A stretch of DNA of 64,000 bases from Verrucomicrobiia bacterium. Lineage in GTDB: Bacteria > Verrucomicrobiota > Verrucomicrobiia > Opitutales > Opitutaceae. Each line of letters begins with the position of its first letter. The stretch's first letter is position 1. The translations under genes were made by a program, and so were the position numbers. The notes under the pieces were generated by a model, which made no database searches, had not been told where the DNA came from, and saw only the letters and a program-made list of their open reading frames with translations. Positions 33,568 through 42,442 of the stretch are shown piece by piece. Where the stretch lies: the NCBI GenBank assembly GCA_011525695.1, contig WYBX01000041.1, forward strand, positions 1-64,000, written 5' to 3'.

Positions 33568-34962
33568 ATGGTTCAAGACTCTTCCAGCCCGCCGTCGCGC
33601 TCCGTTTCGAGCCCCGCCGCACCCGTGGTCGGACGCTCGCTGCCGCACAGCCTGGAGGCGGAGGAGTACCTGCTGTCATGCTGCCTCCTGGACGGGGCCG
33701 AGGTGATCTCGCGCTGCCTCGAGGCGCGGATCCGCCCTGAGTCGTTTTTCGATGCGAAGCACGGAATGATTTTCGAGCGGCTGCTCGAGCTCTACAACCA
33801 GCAGAAGCCGATCGACGTCTCGGTGGTGGCGGAGGAGCTCAAGACCGCGCGCCAGCTCGATGCGGTGGGCGGCTATGCGTTCCTGGCCCAGGTGAGCAGC
33901 CGCATTCCGACCACGGCCCAGGCGGGTTACTTCATCGACAAGGTGCGGGAGCAGGCGCTGCTCCGTGAAATCATCCGGACGGCGACGAGCGCAGTCGAGG
34001 AGTGCTACGGGTTCTCCGGCGGGATCGACGAGTTTGTCGATCAGGTGGAGACAAAGATTTTCTCGGTGACGCAGAACCGGGTGAACGAGTCGGCAAAGCA
34101 GATGCGGGAGCCGACGCGCGAGGCGATGAACGTCATCACGAAGATGATGATGAAGAAGGGGGAGCTGACGGGGATATCGTCGGGCTTCAAGGATCTGGAT
34201 CAGATGACGTGGGGCTTCCAGAAGACGGAAATGATCGTGCTGGCGGCGCGGCCGTCGATGGGGAAGACGTCGCTGGCGTTGAATTTCGTGGAGGCGGCGG
34301 CGTTGAACCGCCGGGGCGCTCCGGTGGGCGTGCTGGTCTTCTCCCTGGAAATGGGGGCGTCGCAGCTGGCGTTGCGGATGCTTTGTTCGCGGGCGCGGGT
34401 GAACATGAAGCTGCTGCGGGACGGGCTGCTTTCGAAGAATGGCGACGAGCAGAACCGGCTGCTGGAGGCGGCGGACGAGTTCTCCAAGGCCCCCATCTTC
34501 ATCGATGATTCGAGCGCGATTTCGATCATGCAGCTGCGGGCAAAGGCGCGCCGGATCCATGCCAGGCACCCGCTGGGCTTCATCGTCGTCGACTACCTGC
34601 AATTGCTCAGCCCGACGGATCCCGGGGTGCCGCGCGAGCAGCAGGTGGCGGAGGCCTCGCGCGGATTGAAGGCACTTGCGAAGGAACTCGACGTGCCGGT
34701 GCTTGTATTATCCCAGCTCAACCGTTCATCCGAAAAGGACAACCGCGCACCCAAGCTTTCCGATCTCCGGGAGTCAGGATCCATCGAACAAGACGCCGAC
34801 GTGGTCATGATGCTCGCCCGTCCCAAGGATGCCGATGAGAAGTTCCAGGTTGCCGCCGACTCGGCCGAGTTAATCGTTGCCAAGCAACGAAACGGCCCGG
34901 TAGGAGAACTGAGACTCACCTTCCTCCGAGATATCACCCGCTTTGAAAACTTTCACCAGTAA
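33568..34962 (+). CDS. dnaB: Replicative DNA helicase DnaB
   Basis: 464 residues from the ATG at 33568 (a GTG 12 bp upstream is an alternative). The N-terminal DnaB domain begins with PHSLEAEEYLLSCCLLD; the C-terminal RecA-like domain has Walker A ARPSMGKTS, Walker B IVVDYLQLL, and QLNRSSEKD with arginine-finger region ESGSIEQDAD. It loads at the origin and unwinds DNA in the replisome. Its 3' end abuts bamA. Confidence 0.96.
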   Translation: MVQDSSSPPSRSVSSPAAPVVGRSLPHSLEAEEYLLSCCLLDGAEVISRCLEARIRPESFFDAKHGMIFERLLELYNQQKPIDVSVVAEELKTARQLDAVGGYAFLAQVSSRIPTTAQAGYFIDKVREQALLREIIRTATSAVEECYGFSGGIDEFVDQVETKIFSVTQNRVNESAKQMREPTREAMNVITKMMMKKGELTGISSGFKDLDQMTWGFQKTEMIVLAARPSMGKTSLALNFVEAAALNRRGAPVGVLVFSLEMGASQLALRMLCSRARVNMKLLRDGLLSKNGDEQNRLLEAADEFSKAPIFIDDSSAISIMQLRAKARRIHARHPLGFIVVDYLQLLSPTDPGVPREQQVAEASRGLKALAKELDVPVLVLSQLNRSSEKDNRAPKLSDLRESGSIEQDADVVMMLARPKDADEKFQVAADSAELIVAKQRNGPVGELRLTFLRDITRFENFHQ

Positions 34963-34966
34963 CCCT

Positions 34967-37312
34967 GTGCGCAGGGTTCTCTCCATCATATTCTTGTGCG
35001 GTTGTCTGGGGGCGGTGGGTGGTAATCTGGCCGTGGCGCAGCCGGCGCCCCAGGCTTTCCAGCCCAGCGCTTACAAGGTCGGCACCATCGCGATCAAATT
35101 CGTCGGCACGGCCAACGTCAACGAGCAGGTGGTCCGGGCCAACATGCAGATCCGGGAGGGGGGCGAGTTTGACGAGCTGATGCTGGATAGGGACATCCGG
35201 TCGCTGTACCGGACCGGGTTGTTCGAGTTCATCGAGGTGAAGCATGAGGAGGCGGCGCCGGGGGTATTCAACCTGGTGATCGAGGTGACGCCGAAGTTCC
35301 GCGTGTTCGCGGTGCGGTTCGAAGGCAACCAGAAGGTCAAGTCGAGCCGGCTCGAAAAGGAGGCCAAGATGCGTCCGAACCTTGCCCTGGACGAACGGCA
35401 GGTGAAGGAGGACGCGGAGAAGCTGCGCGAGTTCTACCAGAAGTCGGGGTACAACCAGGCCTCGGTGAGCTACACGATCGAGCGCGACCGGGTGGGCGGT
35501 TTCGGCACGATCATCTACAAGATTCGCGAGGGGGAAAAGGTGAAGATCGCGGGAGTCCGCTTCGTCGGCAACGAGAACGTCTCGGCGCGGCGGCTGCGGA
35601 AGGTGATGGAGACGAAGAAATGGTGGATGTTTTCGTGGCTGACCGGCTCCGGGCGGTTCAAGGATGACGAATTCGAGGACGACCTGGACAAGCTGCGCGA
35701 CTTTTACCGGGAGGAGGGATTCCTGGACGTGGAAATCCCGCAGGACAAGGTGATGTTCGAGTATCCCTCACCCTCGAAGCTGGTCCTGGTGATCAATGTC
35801 GAGGAAGGCCGGCAGTACCGGATCGGCGAAGTCACGTTTGCGGGCAACAAGCTGTTCGATTCGCGGCTGCTCGGCCGGGTGGTGCGCCAGAAGCGCGGCG
35901 CCGTTTTCCACCCCTCGCTGCTCGACAAGGACGTGGAGCGGCTGGAGGACTTTTACGGAAAGGACGGCTATCTCGACACCCGCGTCCGGCTGCAACGGAA
36001 GCCGAACGTGTCGACCGGCGACATCGACATCGAGTACATGGTCGACGAAGGGGACCGGTTCAACGTCGAGTCGATCGTAATCGAGGGCAACACGAAGACC
36101 AAGAGCATCGTGATCCTCCGGGAACTCGTGCTCGGCCCGGGCGACGTCTTCAACACCGTGCTGATGAAGATCAGCAAGCTGCGTCTGGACAACACGCGGT
36201 TCTTCGAGGACGTGAACGTGACGCCGCAGGAGACGAACATTCCCGGGCGGAAGAACATGCGCATTGCGGTGCGGGAGGGCCGGACGGGCAACCTGACGTT
36301 TGGCGCCGGGTTCAGCTCGCTCGAGCGTGCGACCCTGTTTGCGGAAGTCTCGCAGTCGAATTTCGACCTCTTCAACCGGCGGTCTTTCTTCCAAGGCGAC
36401 GGGCAGAAGTTCCGGCTGCGGCTGCAGCTCGGATCGCTCTCCAGCGAAATCGTGCTCTCGTTCGAGGAACCCTGGCTCTTCGAGCGGCAGCTCGCGCTCG
36501 GCTTCAGTGTCTTCCGGCAGAGTTCCGAATACAATTCGACCTTCTACACCCAAGTCTCGACGGGTTTCGAGGTCTACCTGCGCAAGCACCTGTTCGAGCT
36601 GGTGAACGGACGGCTGGGCTACACCTACGAGGTGTTCGACATCCAGGACGTCTCCCCGAACGCCTCGCCGATCATCCGGGCGCTGGCCGGAGCGAATGCC
36701 TCCTCGAGCGTCACGCTCACGCTCGAGCGCGACACCCGGGACAAGATCATCAACACCACCAATGGCAACCGGGTGGAGGTAAACCTGCGGTTTGCGGGCG
36801 GGCCGCTGGGTGGGAGCAAGATCAACAATTTCTACAGCATGGAGTTCCGCGGGTCGCAGTTCTTCCCGGTCTTTGAAACGCAGGCCCAGGTCCTCAGCCT
36901 GATCGCCCGGGGCGGCGTGATTCAGAACTTCGGCGACAGCGACGACGTGCCGTATTACAACAAGTGGTACCTGGGTGGCCCGACGACGCTCCGCGGCTTC
37001 GAATTTCGCGATGTCAGCCCCCGGGACCAATTCAACGAGCCGATTGGCGGCAAGACCTATGGCTTCTTCAGCGCGGAGTACTCGCTCGATATCGTCAGCC
37101 CCATCCGGTTCGCGCTCTTCTACGATGCTGGTTTCGTCAACTCCGGGGCCTACGACTTCAACCCGGCGAGTTACAACGACAACTTCGGCTTCGGATTGCG
37201 GCTCTTCGTGGCCGGCGCCCCGCTGAGCCTGGACTTCGGCATCCCGATCACGGGCGATCAAATCAACAAGAAGGGCAACCAGTTCAATTTTTCCTTTGGC
37301 ACCCGGTTCTGA
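34967..37312 (+). CDS. bamA: Outer membrane protein assembly factor BamA
   Basis: 781 residues from the GTG at 34967, which gives a normal signal peptide (RRVLSIIFLCGCLGAVGG, cleavage near AVAQ). A TTG at 34943 inside dnaB is the alternative, giving 789 residues. Five POTRA repeats fill about 45-420, then the 16-strand barrel with loop-6 motif LRGFEFRD near 680 and terminal FSFGTRF. BamA inserts barrel proteins into the outer membrane. Directly after dnaB and followed by skp and lpxD. Confidence 0.95.
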   Translation: MRRVLSIIFLCGCLGAVGGNLAVAQPAPQAFQPSAYKVGTIAIKFVGTANVNEQVVRANMQIREGGEFDELMLDRDIRSLYRTGLFEFIEVKHEEAAPGVFNLVIEVTPKFRVFAVRFEGNQKVKSSRLEKEAKMRPNLALDERQVKEDAEKLREFYQKSGYNQASVSYTIERDRVGGFGTIIYKIREGEKVKIAGVRFVGNENVSARRLRKVMETKKWWMFSWLTGSGRFKDDEFEDDLDKLRDFYREEGFLDVEIPQDKVMFEYPSPSKLVLVINVEEGRQYRIGEVTFAGNKLFDSRLLGRVVRQKRGAVFHPSLLDKDVERLEDFYGKDGYLDTRVRLQRKPNVSTGDIDIEYMVDEGDRFNVESIVIEGNTKTKSIVILRELVLGPGDVFNTVLMKISKLRLDNTRFFEDVNVTPQETNIPGRKNMRIAVREGRTGNLTFGAGFSSLERATLFAEVSQSNFDLFNRRSFFQGDGQKFRLRLQLGSLSSEIVLSFEEPWLFERQLALGFSVFRQSSEYNSTFYTQVSTGFEVYLRKHLFELVNGRLGYTYEVFDIQDVSPNASPIIRALAGANASSSVTLTLERDTRDKIINTTNGNRVEVNLRFAGGPLGGSKINNFYSMEFRGSQFFPVFETQAQVLSLIARGGVIQNFGDSDDVPYYNKWYLGGPTTLRGFEFRDVSPRDQFNEPIGGKTYGFFSAEYSLDIVSPIRFALFYDAGFVNSGAYDFNPASYNDNFGFGLRLFVAGAPLSLDFGIPITGDQINKKGNQFNFSFGTRF

Positions 37313-37351
37313 TTCTGTTCCTGTCATCCCTTCCATTTCCACAAGCACCTC

Positions 37352-38041
37352 ATGAAGCATTCCATTCAAACCCTTGCTGCCCTAGCGGCACTCGGCGTGT
37401 TCACGGTCGTCGCCCAAGCCCAGCCCGCGCTCAAGATCGTGGTCGTGGACATGGCGAAGATTTACGACAACCACTACAAGACGATCGAGCAGAACGCCAA
37501 GATCCAGAGCGACGATGCCAAGGCCCAGGAGGAGGTCGACAAGATGAACAAGGAGGGCAACGTGCTCGTCGAGGAATACAAGAGCCTGACGGAGCAGTCG
37601 CAGAATGTGGCGTTGACGGCCGAGGCGAAGACCAAGGCGCAGACGGCCGCCCAGCAGAAGCTCGAGGCGATCCAGCTGAAGCAGCGCGAAGTCCAGACCT
37701 TCATCCAGAACACGCGCAATTCGCTCCAGCAACGGTTGCAGACCTTTCGGAGCCTCATGCTGGAGGAGATCAGCAAGATCGCGACCGAGGTCGCGAAGCG
37801 GCGCGGCGCGACCCTGATGCTCGACAAGGCGGGTCCGTCGCTGATCGGCATTTCAAACATCGTCTATGCCGATCCCGGCTACGAGATCACCGACGAAGTG
37901 ATGGCTGAGATCAACAAGACGCGACCGGCTGGCGCGCCGACGGCGCCGCCGGCACCGGCCGCAAGCGCGGCGCCCGCCACCAGCCAGCCCGCGAGCGGAT
38001 CTCCCGCCGTCACCGTGCCGGGTCTCGGCACCAAGAAGTAA
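37352..38041 (+). CDS. skp: Skp/OmpH-family periplasmic chaperone
   Basis: The product has 229 residues. A signal peptide cleaves near VAQAQ. IVVVDMAKIYDNHYKT opens the Skp core, then long coiled-coil arms (about 40-140) and the return strand with GATLMLDKAGPSLIGISNIVYADPGYEITDEVM. An Ala/Pro/Ser-rich tail of about 45 residues is unusual for Skp. It follows bamA by 39 bp. Confidence 0.92.
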   Translation: MKHSIQTLAALAALGVFTVVAQAQPALKIVVVDMAKIYDNHYKTIEQNAKIQSDDAKAQEEVDKMNKEGNVLVEEYKSLTEQSQNVALTAEAKTKAQTAAQQKLEAIQLKQREVQTFIQNTRNSLQQRLQTFRSLMLEEISKIATEVAKRRGATLMLDKAGPSLIGISNIVYADPGYEITDEVMAEINKTRPAGAPTAPPAPAASAAPATSQPASGSPAVTVPGLGTKK

Positions 38042-38068
38042 TTTTCGTCCCCGCCGACGACGAGACGA

Positions 38069-38096
38069 ACCCTGCTCCACTGGTGCAGGGTTTTTT
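38069..38096 (+). terminator. Intrinsic terminator after skp
   Basis: 7-bp stem ACCCTGC/GCAGGGT with a 9-nt loop and six T residues, 28 bp after the skp stop. It may be partly read through to lpxD, whose start is 41 bp further. Confidence 0.85.
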
Positions 38097-38136
38097 GCTG
38101 AATTGCGCCGCACCGCGAAACGGGCACGCTCGGGCC

Positions 38137-39177
38137 ATGCAGATCTCCTTCACCGCGGCTGAGATCGCCGCGATTGCCGGACCCAGGTCGACCCGTGGCA
38201 GCACCAGCGAAACCGTGCGTGGGCTCGCCGGGCTCGATGATGCGGGCCCCGGTGACCTGAGCTTTTTGGGCAATCCCAAATACAAGTCGGCGGTCGCGAG
38301 CACCAAGGCATCCGTTGTGCTGCTGCCGGAGGACTTTGCCGGCGTGCCCCAGCCGAACCAGGTTTTCTTCCTGGTGGAGAAACCCTCCGTGGCCCTCGCG
38401 CAAATCTGCACCCGGATCGAGCAGTCGCTCTGGCCCCGCCCCGTCCCTGGGATTCATCCCACCGCCAGCGTGGACCCGACGGCCCGGGTTCCCGCGTCGG
38501 CGACGGTCGGGCCGCTGTGCGTGGTTGAGGCGGGCGCCGTGCTCGGCGAGCGGGTGCACCTCCAGGCGCAGGTGTTCATCGGCCGTGAGGCGACGGTTGG
38601 CGACGATTGCTGGCTGATGCCTGGAGTGGTGGTGGCGACGGCGTGCGAACTCGGGCGCCGGGTGCGGCTGCAGCCGGGCGTCGTGATCGGCGGCGATGGG
38701 TTTGGCTACGAATTTGTGCAGGGCCGACACGAGAAAATACCCCAGGTCGGCATCGTCACGATCGGTGACGACGTCGAGATTGGCGCCAACAGCACGGTGG
38801 ACCGGGCGCGTTTCAGCCGGACGGCCGTGGGCGAGGGGACCAAGATCGACAATCTCGTCATGGTCGCGCACAACGTCGTCGTGGGAAAACACTGCCTGCT
38901 CTGTGCACAGGTCGGGATCTCGGGCAGCACGACGCTGGAGGATTACGTGGTGCTCGGCGGACAGGTCGGCACCGGCGGTCACATTCGGATCGGCAAGGGA
39001 GCCAAGGCAGGCGGCCAGGCCGGGATCACGACCGACGTGGCGCCCGGCAGCTTTGTCAACGGCACCCCGGCCATTCCCTACCTGCTCGAGCGGAAGGTGG
39101 CGGTGCTGCAACAGCGGCTGCCCGACCTTTTCCGCCGCGTCGATCGGCTCGAGGCCCAGCTCCGCGACGCCGAATAG
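38137..39177 (+). CDS. lpxD: UDP-3-O-acylglucosamine N-acyltransferase LpxD
   Basis: The product has 346 residues from the ATG at 38137. The N-terminal uridine-binding domain (DLSFLGNPKYKSAV) is followed by left-handed beta-helix hexapeptide repeats; NLVMVAHNVVVGKHCLL contains the catalytic His region. It adds the third acyl chain in lipid A synthesis, confirming an LPS-bearing outer membrane. The frame runs upstream to 38083, but the family begins at this ATG. Confidence 0.95.
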   Translation: MQISFTAAEIAAIAGPRSTRGSTSETVRGLAGLDDAGPGDLSFLGNPKYKSAVASTKASVVLLPEDFAGVPQPNQVFFLVEKPSVALAQICTRIEQSLWPRPVPGIHPTASVDPTARVPASATVGPLCVVEAGAVLGERVHLQAQVFIGREATVGDDCWLMPGVVVATACELGRRVRLQPGVVIGGDGFGYEFVQGRHEKIPQVGIVTIGDDVEIGANSTVDRARFSRTAVGEGTKIDNLVMVAHNVVVGKHCLLCAQVGISGSTTLEDYVVLGGQVGTGGHIRIGKGAKAGGQAGITTDVAPGSFVNGTPAIPYLLERKVAVLQQRLPDLFRRVDRLEAQLRDAE

Positions 39178-39209
39178 CCCTTCTCCTCAACCGCCAAATC
39201 CCGCCCACC

Positions 39210-40166
39210 ATGTCCGACATGAGCGCGTCGCGCCTCAAGATTTTTTCCGGAAACTCGAATCGGCTCCTGGCCGAGGAGATTTGCCGCACGATTGGCGAGC
39301 CGCTCGGCGAGGCCACCGTCACGAGTTTCCCGGATGGGGAGACATTCGTGAAGATCAACGAGAACATCCGTGGCCATGATGTCTTCATCATCCAGTCGAC
39401 GTGTCCTCCGACCAACCACCACCTGGTCGAACTCCTGATCATGATTGACGCGGCCCGGCGCGCCTCGGCCCAGCGGATCACGGCGGTGATGCCATTTTAT
39501 GGATACGCCAGGCAGGACCGGAAGGACCAGCCGCGCGTCCCGATCACCGCCAAGCTGGTGGCGAACCTGCTGGTGGCCGCAGGCGCGAACCGGATTCTCA
39601 CGATGGATCTGCACTCCCAGCAGATCCAGGGATTCTTCGATATTCCCGTGGATCACCTGTACGCCTCACCGGTGTTCTTCGAGCACCTGAAGGCGCTCCG
39701 CACCGACAAGCTGGTCGTCTGCTCGCCGGATGTCGGGGGGATGAAGATGGCGGCGGCCTATGCCGATGTCCTGGGCGCCGGCCTCGGCCTCGTGGCGAAG
39801 AAGCGAACGAGCGCAACCAACGTCGAGGCCATCAACGTGGTCGGCGAAGTGGATGGTTGCGATGTACTGCTGGTCGACGACATCACCGAAACGGCCGGCA
39901 CCCTCACCGCGGCGGCGAAGATTCTGCGCGAACACGGCGCCCGCAGCGTGCGGGCGGCGGTGAGCCACTGCATTCTCAATGAAGTCGCCGTCGACCGGCT
40001 CGGGACCGGGCTGATCGACGAGCTGATCACGACCAATTCCACGCCGGTGAACACCCACGGCATCCCCGTGACGGTCCTGAGCATCGCCGCGCTCCTGGGG
40101 CAGGCGATCCAGCGGATCAACAGCAACGAAAGCGTCACGGGATTGTTTCGGGTCAAGGGCTTCTGA
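39210..40166 (+). CDS. prs: Ribose-phosphate pyrophosphokinase
   Basis: The product has 318 residues. LKIFSGNSNRLLAEEICRTIGE, the FSDGE-like SFPDGETFVKI, YARQDRKDQPRVPI and the PRPP-binding loop VDDITETAGTL are all present. It makes PRPP for nucleotide, His and Trp synthesis. It follows lpxD by 32 bp. Note that pyrE, which uses PRPP, is 1.6 kb away. Confidence 0.96.
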   Translation: MSDMSASRLKIFSGNSNRLLAEEICRTIGEPLGEATVTSFPDGETFVKINENIRGHDVFIIQSTCPPTNHHLVELLIMIDAARRASAQRITAVMPFYGYARQDRKDQPRVPITAKLVANLLVAAGANRILTMDLHSQQIQGFFDIPVDHLYASPVFFEHLKALRTDKLVVCSPDVGGMKMAAAYADVLGAGLGLVAKKRTSATNVEAINVVGEVDGCDVLLVDDITETAGTLTAAAKILREHGARSVRAAVSHCILNEVAVDRLGTGLIDELITTNSTPVNTHGIPVTVLSIAALLGQAIQRINSNESVTGLFRVKGF

Positions 40167-40228
40167 ACCGGACGGCGCGCTCGTCTGAGCACAGCCGAAG
40201 GTCTCAGAGTTCCGAGCCAGTCGAGGGA

Positions 40229-40268
40229 CTGCGCCCCCAGAAAGGTTCAAAGATACAGGAGGGCGCAG
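40229..40268. repeat. Intergenic palindrome CTGCGCCC/GGGCGCAG
   Basis: Perfect 8-bp arms (40229-40236 and 40261-40268) with a 24-nt loop. The same arm sequence and a following CAAG occur at 32096-32116. A second GC-rich stretch (CACGCCCCTACGGGG) follows. No T-tract. Confidence 0.5.
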
Positions 40269-40376
40269 CAAGCCACGCCCCTACGGGGATGGAATATTCA
40301 ATTGTGCGGTCGCGGCGCGGGGCGCGCGGTGTTGCCACCGGAGAGTTCCGGGTTAGAACTTCCAGCCGTGTTTCCC

Positions 40377-41789
40377 ATGAACTTCCGGATTCGAATCGTT
40401 CTGCCTGTCCTCCTGCTCGCCTGCGCCGCTGGCGGGACCAGTGGTGCCCGGGAGGCCAGCCGCGCCACGGGGACCGCCAAGCCCGCGCTGCGGGTTGATT
40501 CGACGCCCATCGGGTCCGCGTCCGGTCCGGTCCTGAGCTATGCCGATGTGGTTGAACCGGTGCAGAAGGCCGTGGTGTCGATTATTTCCAGCAAGGAGGT
40601 GCGGGAGCGGCTGCAGATGAACCCTCTGCTGCGCCACCTTTTCCCGGATATTCCGGATGAACGGCGCAGCCTGGAGGAGGGATTGGGCTCCGGCGTGATC
40701 GTGTCGCCCGACGGGTATATCCTGACGAACAACCACGTGATTGAGGGCGCCGATGAGCTGAAGGTCGCGCTTTCCGACGGGCGGGAACTGATCGCCACGG
40801 TGATTGGGAGCGATCCGAAAACGGATATCGCCGTGGTTCGAATCGAGGCGAACGATTTGCCCGTCGTGACGCTGGCCGACAGTGACAAGTTGCGGGTGGG
40901 CGACATTGTTTTTGCGGTGGGAAATCCGCTTGGGGTGGGGCAGGCCGTCACGATGGGAATCGTTTCGGCCAAGAACCGCAACGTGCGGATCCTGGAGGAT
41001 GTCGGTGGCTACGAGGATTTCATCCAGACGGATGCCGCGATCAACATGGGCAATTCCGGGGGCGCGTTGGTGGATGCGCGCGGGCGGCTGGTCGGAATCA
41101 ACAGCGCGATCATCTCGCCGTCGCGGGGCAACATCGGGATTGGGCTGGCGGTGCCAATCAACCTGGCGGCCTGGATCATGAACAGCCTGATCGAGACCGG
41201 CACCGTTGCGCGAGGCTACCTGGGCGTGAGCACCGAGGCGGTGACGCCCGACCTTTCGGAACAGCTGGGGCTGCCGCGCGACGCGAAGGGGGTGGTGATC
41301 ACGGACATTGTGCCAAACCGGGCGGCCGACGTGGCGGGGCTAAAACGGACTGACGTCATCGTTTCGGTGAACGATCAGCCGGTCGCTTCCGTGGAGGAGC
41401 TGCGATTGCGGATCGCACAGATGATGCCGGGATCGGTGGCGAACGTGAAGGTGATGCGGGATGGTCGCGAGCGGGTGATCCCGGTGAAGCTCGACCGGTT
41501 TGACGAAAGGCCGGACGAATTGTTTGCCGGCATCCGGGTCAAGCCATTGACGCCCGAGGATCGGCGCCGGCTGCAGATTGACCTGCGGGTGACCGGATTG
41601 CTCATCACCGCCGTGGCGGACGATTCGCCCTATCGCGATTTGCTGGCGGTAAATGCCGTGATCATGGAAATCGCCAGGCAGCCGGCAACCGACCTCGCGA
41701 CTGCGCGCTCGTTGGTCAAACCGGGCCGCAACCTGCTCGCGATTTACTATCGCGGCCAGGTCAGGTTCGCGGTCGTGACGCTGCCGTAG
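40377..41789 (+). CDS. HtrA/DegP-like serine protease with PDZ domains
   Basis: The product has 470 residues from the ATG at 40377. The signal sequence contains a possible lipobox (LLAC, Cys16). The trypsin-like domain has the triad His120 (TNNHVIEG), Asp150 (KTDIAVV) and Ser227 (GNSGGAL). A PDZ domain follows at about 270-365, and a second PDZ-like unit at about 375-465. It degrades or refolds misfolded envelope proteins. It is convergent with pyrE: the two stop codons are directly adjacent. Confidence 0.93.
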   Translation: MNFRIRIVLPVLLLACAAGGTSGAREASRATGTAKPALRVDSTPIGSASGPVLSYADVVEPVQKAVVSIISSKEVRERLQMNPLLRHLFPDIPDERRSLEEGLGSGVIVSPDGYILTNNHVIEGADELKVALSDGRELIATVIGSDPKTDIAVVRIEANDLPVVTLADSDKLRVGDIVFAVGNPLGVGQAVTMGIVSAKNRNVRILEDVGGYEDFIQTDAAINMGNSGGALVDARGRLVGINSAIISPSRGNIGIGLAVPINLAAWIMNSLIETGTVARGYLGVSTEAVTPDLSEQLGLPRDAKGVVITDIVPNRAADVAGLKRTDVIVSVNDQPVASVEELRLRIAQMMPGSVANVKVMRDGRERVIPVKLDRFDERPDELFAGIRVKPLTPEDRRRLQIDLRVTGLLITAVADDSPYRDLLAVNAVIMEIARQPATDLATARSLVKPGRNLLAIYYRGQVRFAVVTLP

Positions 41790-42365
41790 TCAGCTGCCAG
41801 GCTTCTCGACTGGCAGCCGGGCGAGGGATTCCGGCAGCGCATCTGCGGGGTAGGTGGGGAAGCTCATCTCGAGCAGCGAGACAGCCGGCACATCAAAGCG
41901 GGAGGTGCCGGCGCTGCGGTCCACCAGCATGGCGACTCCAACCGGGATGCCGCCGGCGCCGCGGATCAACTGCAGGCATTCAAGCACCCGTCCGCCACGG
42001 GTCACCACGTCCTCGACCACAAGGACACGCTCTCCGGGTGAAAGCGTGAAGCCGCGACGCAGGACCAGGAGGTTGTTCTCCTTTTCGGCGAAAAGGTAGC
42101 GGGCCCGGGCCTGCCGGGCGAATTCCTGCCCAATGACCAGTCCGCCCATTGCTGGTGCGAGCACGGTCGTGAACTCCAGGCCGGCGGCGCGCACCTTGGC
42201 GAGCAGGAGTTCAGCCAACCGTTCCACCGCGTCCATATGCTGGCAGACCTGGGCACATTGGAAGTAATGGCCGCTGTGCAGGCCCGAACGAAGGACGAAA
42301 TGCCCCTGCAGCAGTGCGCGGGTGCGGGTGAAGATATCGAGGACTTCCTGTTGGCCGGCTTGCAT
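41790..42365 (-). CDS. pyrE: Orotate phosphoribosyltransferase
   Basis: The product has 191 residues from the ATG at 42365. GHFVLRSGLHSGHYFQC, then APAMGGLVIGQEFAR, and the PRPP-binding motif VLVVEDVVTRGGRVLEC fit PyrE of the long-substrate type. It makes OMP from orotate and PRPP in pyrimidine synthesis. The frame extends upstream to 42467 but the family starts here. Confidence 0.9.
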   Translation of the reverse strand: MQAGQQEVLDIFTRTRALLQGHFVLRSGLHSGHYFQCAQVCQHMDAVERLAELLLAKVRAAGLEFTTVLAPAMGGLVIGQEFARQARARYLFAEKENNLLVLRRGFTLSPGERVLVVEDVVTRGGRVLECLQLIRGAGGIPVGVAMLVDRSAGTSRFDVPAVSLLEMSFPTYPADALPESLARLPVEKPGS

Positions 42366-42442
42366 GGCGCGAACTTGGGGAATCGCCTCCCAAAGGAAAA
42401 TCAATTTTGCCTGGAGCCGGACAAACGGTCTACGCTGCGGCT

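Noticed and set aside
35768..37369. 533-codon minus-strand frame opposite bamA
   Set aside because: Antisense to BamA and low-complexity; no family features.
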